Source of the DNA: Kribbella aluminosa
GTDB taxonomy: Bacteria; Actinomycetota; Actinomycetes; Propionibacteriales; Kribbellaceae
Assembly: GCF_017876295.1 (NCBI RefSeq)
Contig: NZ_JAGINT010000001.1
Location: 3,596,001-3,660,000, forward strand
Length of the DNA: 64,000 bases
Reading direction: 5' to 3'
Each line of letters opens with the position of its first letter. Within the stretch, counting starts at the first letter, position 1. Of this stretch, positions 61,372 through 64,000 are shown piece after piece. Made by a program: the position numbers and the translations under genes. The notes beneath the pieces were generated by a model. The model ran no database searches. It was given only the letters and a program-made list of their open reading frames with translations, and was not told where the DNA came from.

Positions 61372-61874
61372 CGGTTCCTCCAGGTGATCAGGGCCCGCGT
61401 CGCACTCACCGTGCAGCGGACCGCGAGCAGCGCGCCGAGGATGGTCGTGGCGAGGTACAGCAGCGCGGTCCCGGCGTGGCTCCCGGTGACGAGCTGCTGG
61501 ATGTCGACGGCGTACGTCGAGAACGTCGTGAACCCGCCGAGCACCCCGGTGCCGAGGAACGGGCGGAGCAGCCGCCGCTGGGTGAGGACGTCGGTGACGA
61601 GCACCATCAGGATCCCGATCAGCCCGCAGCCGGCGATGTTGATCAGCAGCGTGTTCACGGGGAACCCGCCCGGCGGCGTCGGCCAGCCGAGGCCGATCAG
61701 GTACCGCGCGGTGGCGCCGAGTGCGCCGCCGATCGCGATGACGCCGAGGATCGCCGGGTCGTGCGCGCGGCCATCGCGGCCGTCTACCCGCAGGTCTACG
61801 TCGGAGTCGACGGCGCCGCGCGGCAGCGGGTTCCCAGGGTGGTGCTCCAAGACAGGCCTCTCCAGCTCGGCCAA
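61368..61874 (-). CDS. crcB: fluoride ion channel FluC/CrcB, long subunit
   Basis: A 168-residue homologue with a 40-residue N-terminal extension. ILGVIAIGGALGATARYLIG, NTLLINIAGCGLIGILMVLV and GVLGGFTTFSTYAVDIQ are its channel motifs. Start is uncertain: TTG 61874 gives the longest frame, while TTG 61850 follows GAGAGG and TATGAT lies just upstream. It precedes the second crcB with an ATGA overlap. Confidence 0.88.
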   Translation of the reverse strand: MAELERPVLEHHPGNPLPRGAVDSDVDLRVDGRDGRAHDPAILGVIAIGGALGATARYLIGLGWPTPPGGFPVNTLLINIAGCGLIGILMVLVTDVLTQRRLLRPFLGTGVLGGFTTFSTYAVDIQQLVTGSHAGTALLYLATTILGALLAVRCTVSATRALITWRNR

Positions 61875-61902
61875 ATCATAACGGGTCTGCAGCCGGTGCC
61901 GT

Positions 61903-64000
61903 TCAGGTGGACCTGGTGACCCGGACGTGCACGTTCTTCATCAGCGGCTGGTCGCTCTGGGTGCTGTAGTCGCTGGCGGCGATCAGGACGTTCATCTCCG
62001 GCATGTACCCGGCCGCGTTCCCGCGGGGCATGCCGTAGCGGAGCGCCCGGTACTCACGGAGCACCCGGGTGGAGCCGTCGCGGGCGATGGCGGTGATGTC
62101 GACGAGGTCGCCCTGGGCGAGGCCACGGGCCCGCATGTCCTCAGCGTTCATCAGGATCAGCGTGCGGAGGTTCTTGACGCCGCGGTACCGGTCGTTGTCG
62201 GAGTAGATCGTGGTGTTCCACTGGTCGTGCGACCGCATGGTCTGCAGGATCAGCACGTCGTCGTCCGCGGGCCGTATATCCGGGAGGTCCGCGGTGGAGA
62301 ACTCGGCGCGCCCGCTCTCGGTCAGGAAGACGAGCTCGCGGGCGGGCTGCCGGAGCCGGAAGCCGAGCGGGTGCCGGACCCGGCGGTTGAAGTCCTCGAA
62401 CCCGTCCAGCGCCCGCGCCATGATGTCGCGGATCCGGTCGTAGTCCTCGACGTACGACGACCACGGGGTCCGGGTTTCCGGCAGCGTGGCCTGGGCGATT
62501 CCGGCGATGATCGCGGGCTCGGACAGCAGCAACGGCGACGCGGGGCGTTTGCGGCCGATCGACAGGTGCACCATGCTCATCGAGTCCTCGACCGACACCG
62601 ACTGCGGGCCGGCGGCCTGGACGTCGAGCTCGGTCCGGCCGAGGCACGGCAGGATGAGCGCCTTCCGGCCGTGGACGAGGTGGCTGCGGTTCAGCTTCGT
62701 ACTGACGTGGGCGGTCAGCTCGCACGAACGCAGGCCTTCGGCGGTCGCGACGGTGTCCGGTGCGGCGAGCGCGAAGTTGCCGCCCATCCCGACGAACACC
62801 TTCACCGACCCGTCCCGCATCGCCGCGATCGTCTTGACCGTGTCGAGCCCGTGGTGCCGCGGCGGCGAGATCTCGCAGGCGGCCGCGAGCCGGTCGAGGA
62901 ACGTCGTACTCGGCCGGTGGTCGATCCCGCAGGTCCGGTTGCCCTGCACGTTGCTGTGCCCGCGGACCGGCGACGGCCCGGCGCCCTCGCGGCCGAGGTT
63001 GCCGCGGAGCAGCAGCAGGTTGACGATCTCGCGGACGGTGTCGACGCCGTGCTCGTGCTGCGTGACGCCGAGGCACCAGCTGATCAGCGTCCGGCGGGAC
63101 CGCGAGTAGATGGTGGCGGCCCGGCGGATGTCCGCCTCGGTCAGCCCGGACTGCTCGACGAGCTCGGCCCAGTCGGTCTCCTCGCAGATCTTCCGGTACG
63201 CCGCGAAGCCGTCGGTGTAGCGCTCGAGGAACACCTCGTCGAGCGCTTTCCGGTCGGTCTCGGCCTCCTCGAGCACCGCCTTCGCGATCCCGCGGAGCAG
63301 CGCGAGGTCGCCGCCGACCCGGACCTGCAGGTTCAGGGTGCTGGTCGGGGTCGACTTGTTCAGCGCCATGTCGACGAACTCGTGCGGCACGATCGTCCGG
63401 CCGGCGGCGGCCTCGACGAGCGGGTTGATGTGCACGATCTGCGCGCCGCGCCGGTACGCGTCGGACAGCGCGGTCAGCATCCGCGGCGCGTTCGACGCCG
63501 CGTTCACCCCGATGACGAGGATCGCCTCGGCGGTCTCCCAGTCCTTCAGGTCCGCCGTACCCTTGCCGGTCCCGAGGGCCGCCTGGAGCGCGCGGCCGGA
63601 CGCCTCGTGGCACATGTTCGAGCAGTCCGGCAGGTTGTTCGTGCCGTACTCACGCGCGAACAGCTGATAGAGGAACGTCGCCTCGTTGCTGAGCCGGCCA
63701 GACGTGTAGAACGCCGCCTGGTCGGGGGAGTCCAGCGCCTGGAGCTGCGTGCCGATCAGGTCGAACGCGGCCTGCCAGCTGACCGGTACGTAGTGGTCCG
63801 TCGCCGCGTCGTACACCATCGGCTCGGTCAGCCGGCCGACGTCCTCCAGCGCGAAGTCCGTCCAGCTCTCCAACTCGGTGACGGTGTGCGCGGCGAAGAA
63901 CTCGCGGCCGGCGCGTTTCGGCGTCATCTCCCAGACGACGTGCTTGACACCGTTCTCGCAGAGGTCGAGCTTGAGGCCGTCGATCGCGTCCGGCCAGGCG
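61903..64000 (-). CDS. FdhF/YdeP family molybdopterin oxidoreductase, N-terminus outside window
   Basis: The frame is open to the right edge, so the N-terminal iron-sulfur/cofactor region is incomplete. Visible parts include LCENGVKHVVWEMTPKRA near the edge, FYTSGRLSNEATFLYQLFAR, CSNMCHEASGRAL (candidate Mo-ligand region), ILVIGVNAASNAPRML, GLTEADIRRAATIYSRSRRT, MGGNFALAAPDTVATAEGLR and a C-terminal molydopterin-dinucleotide-binding domain (LQTMRSHDQWNTTIYSDNDR). It resembles YdeP/FdhF-like proteins of actinomycetes whose substrate is unsettled (formate or another oxyanion). The crcB genes follow on the same strand after 28 bp. Confidence 0.87.
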   Translation of the reverse strand, partial: AWPDAIDGLKLDLCENGVKHVVWEMTPKRAGREFFAAHTVTELESWTDFALEDVGRLTEPMVYDAATDHYVPVSWQAAFDLIGTQLQALDSPDQAAFYTSGRLSNEATFLYQLFAREYGTNNLPDCSNMCHEASGRALQAALGTGKGTADLKDWETAEAILVIGVNAASNAPRMLTALSDAYRRGAQIVHINPLVEAAAGRTIVPHEFVDMALNKSTPTSTLNLQVRVGGDLALLRGIAKAVLEEAETDRKALDEVFLERYTDGFAAYRKICEETDWAELVEQSGLTEADIRRAATIYSRSRRTLISWCLGVTQHEHGVDTVREIVNLLLLRGNLGREGAGPSPVRGHSNVQGNRTCGIDHRPSTTFLDRLAAACEISPPRHHGLDTVKTIAAMRDGSVKVFVGMGGNFALAAPDTVATAEGLRSCELTAHVSTKLNRSHLVHGRKALILPCLGRTELDVQAAGPQSVSVEDSMSMVHLSIGRKRPASPLLLSEPAIIAGIAQATLPETRTPWSSYVEDYDRIRDIMARALDGFEDFNRRVRHPLGFRLRQPARELVFLTESGRAEFSTADLPDIRPADDDVLILQTMRSHDQWNTTIYSDNDRYRGVKNLRTLILMNAEDMRARGLAQGDLVDITAIARDGSTRVLREYRALRYGMPRGNAAGYMPEMNVLIAASDYSTQSDQPLMKNVHVRVTRST

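Noticed and set aside
61875..61902. Possible fluoride riboswitch before the crcB pair
   Set aside because: Only 28 bp separate the crcB gene from the upstream oxidoreductase; there is no room for the riboswitch fold.

Overview
The window is high-GC DNA from an actinomycete, probably a Kribbella-like member of the Propionibacteriales. This is inferred from codon use, several secreted glycoside hydrolases, ROK, LAL-LuxR and HxlR regulators, and repeated leaderless promoters (TANNNT followed 6-7 nt later by ATG/GTG). No rRNA, tRNA or CRISPR array was seen.

Layout. 1-1735: two Gfo/Idh/MocA oxidoreductases, the first cut by the window edge. 1732-5607: an SDR divergent from its TetR regulator across two tandem operators, a lone SnoaL domain resembling the tail of SigJ/ECF41 sigma factors, a flavin monooxygenase and an F420/NADP-type reductase. 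5670-8852: DMT exporter, LysR regulator and NDH-2. 8845-12213: a heparinase-like secreted protein and an MFS exporter. 12361-23982: a carbohydrate island with a secreted GH116-like enzyme, and an operon (ROK kinase, binding lipoprotein, two permeases, two ATPases) divergent from a ROK repressor. 24026-29442: VOC protein, HxlR/SnoaL pair, DUF4386 protein and a large LAL regulator. 29722-39444: a secreted protein, a heterodimeric ABC exporter, and an ABC ATPase/permease followed by a beta-propeller/phosphoesterase protein. 39492-40599: a putative nuclease toxin with a YezG-family immunity protein.

40721-51943: a HelR/HelD-type RNA polymerase-recycling ATPase gene is split inside its Walker A codons by an integrated element of about 9.2 kb (about 41345-50524). 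The element carries a large serine recombinase beside its right end, an FtsK/TraB-like translocase, an XRE regulator, several small proteins (some too short for routine ORF calling), two tandem recombinase-fold-like paralogues, and two non-coding tracts rich in inverted repeats that are candidates for origin and transfer loci. No replication initiator is recognisable. Excision would restore the helicase gene, so the insertion could act as a switch.

51970-64000: a membrane-anchored protein with a DUF3137-like tail, a glucose-6-phosphate dehydrogenase, a GH27 alpha-galactosidase broken by one extra G, a diiron ferritin-like protein with its TetR regulator and a perfect 22-bp operator, a secreted NPP1/NLP-type protein, a sugar-efflux MFS, paired FluC/CrcB fluoride channels, and a molybdopterin oxidoreductase cut by the right edge.
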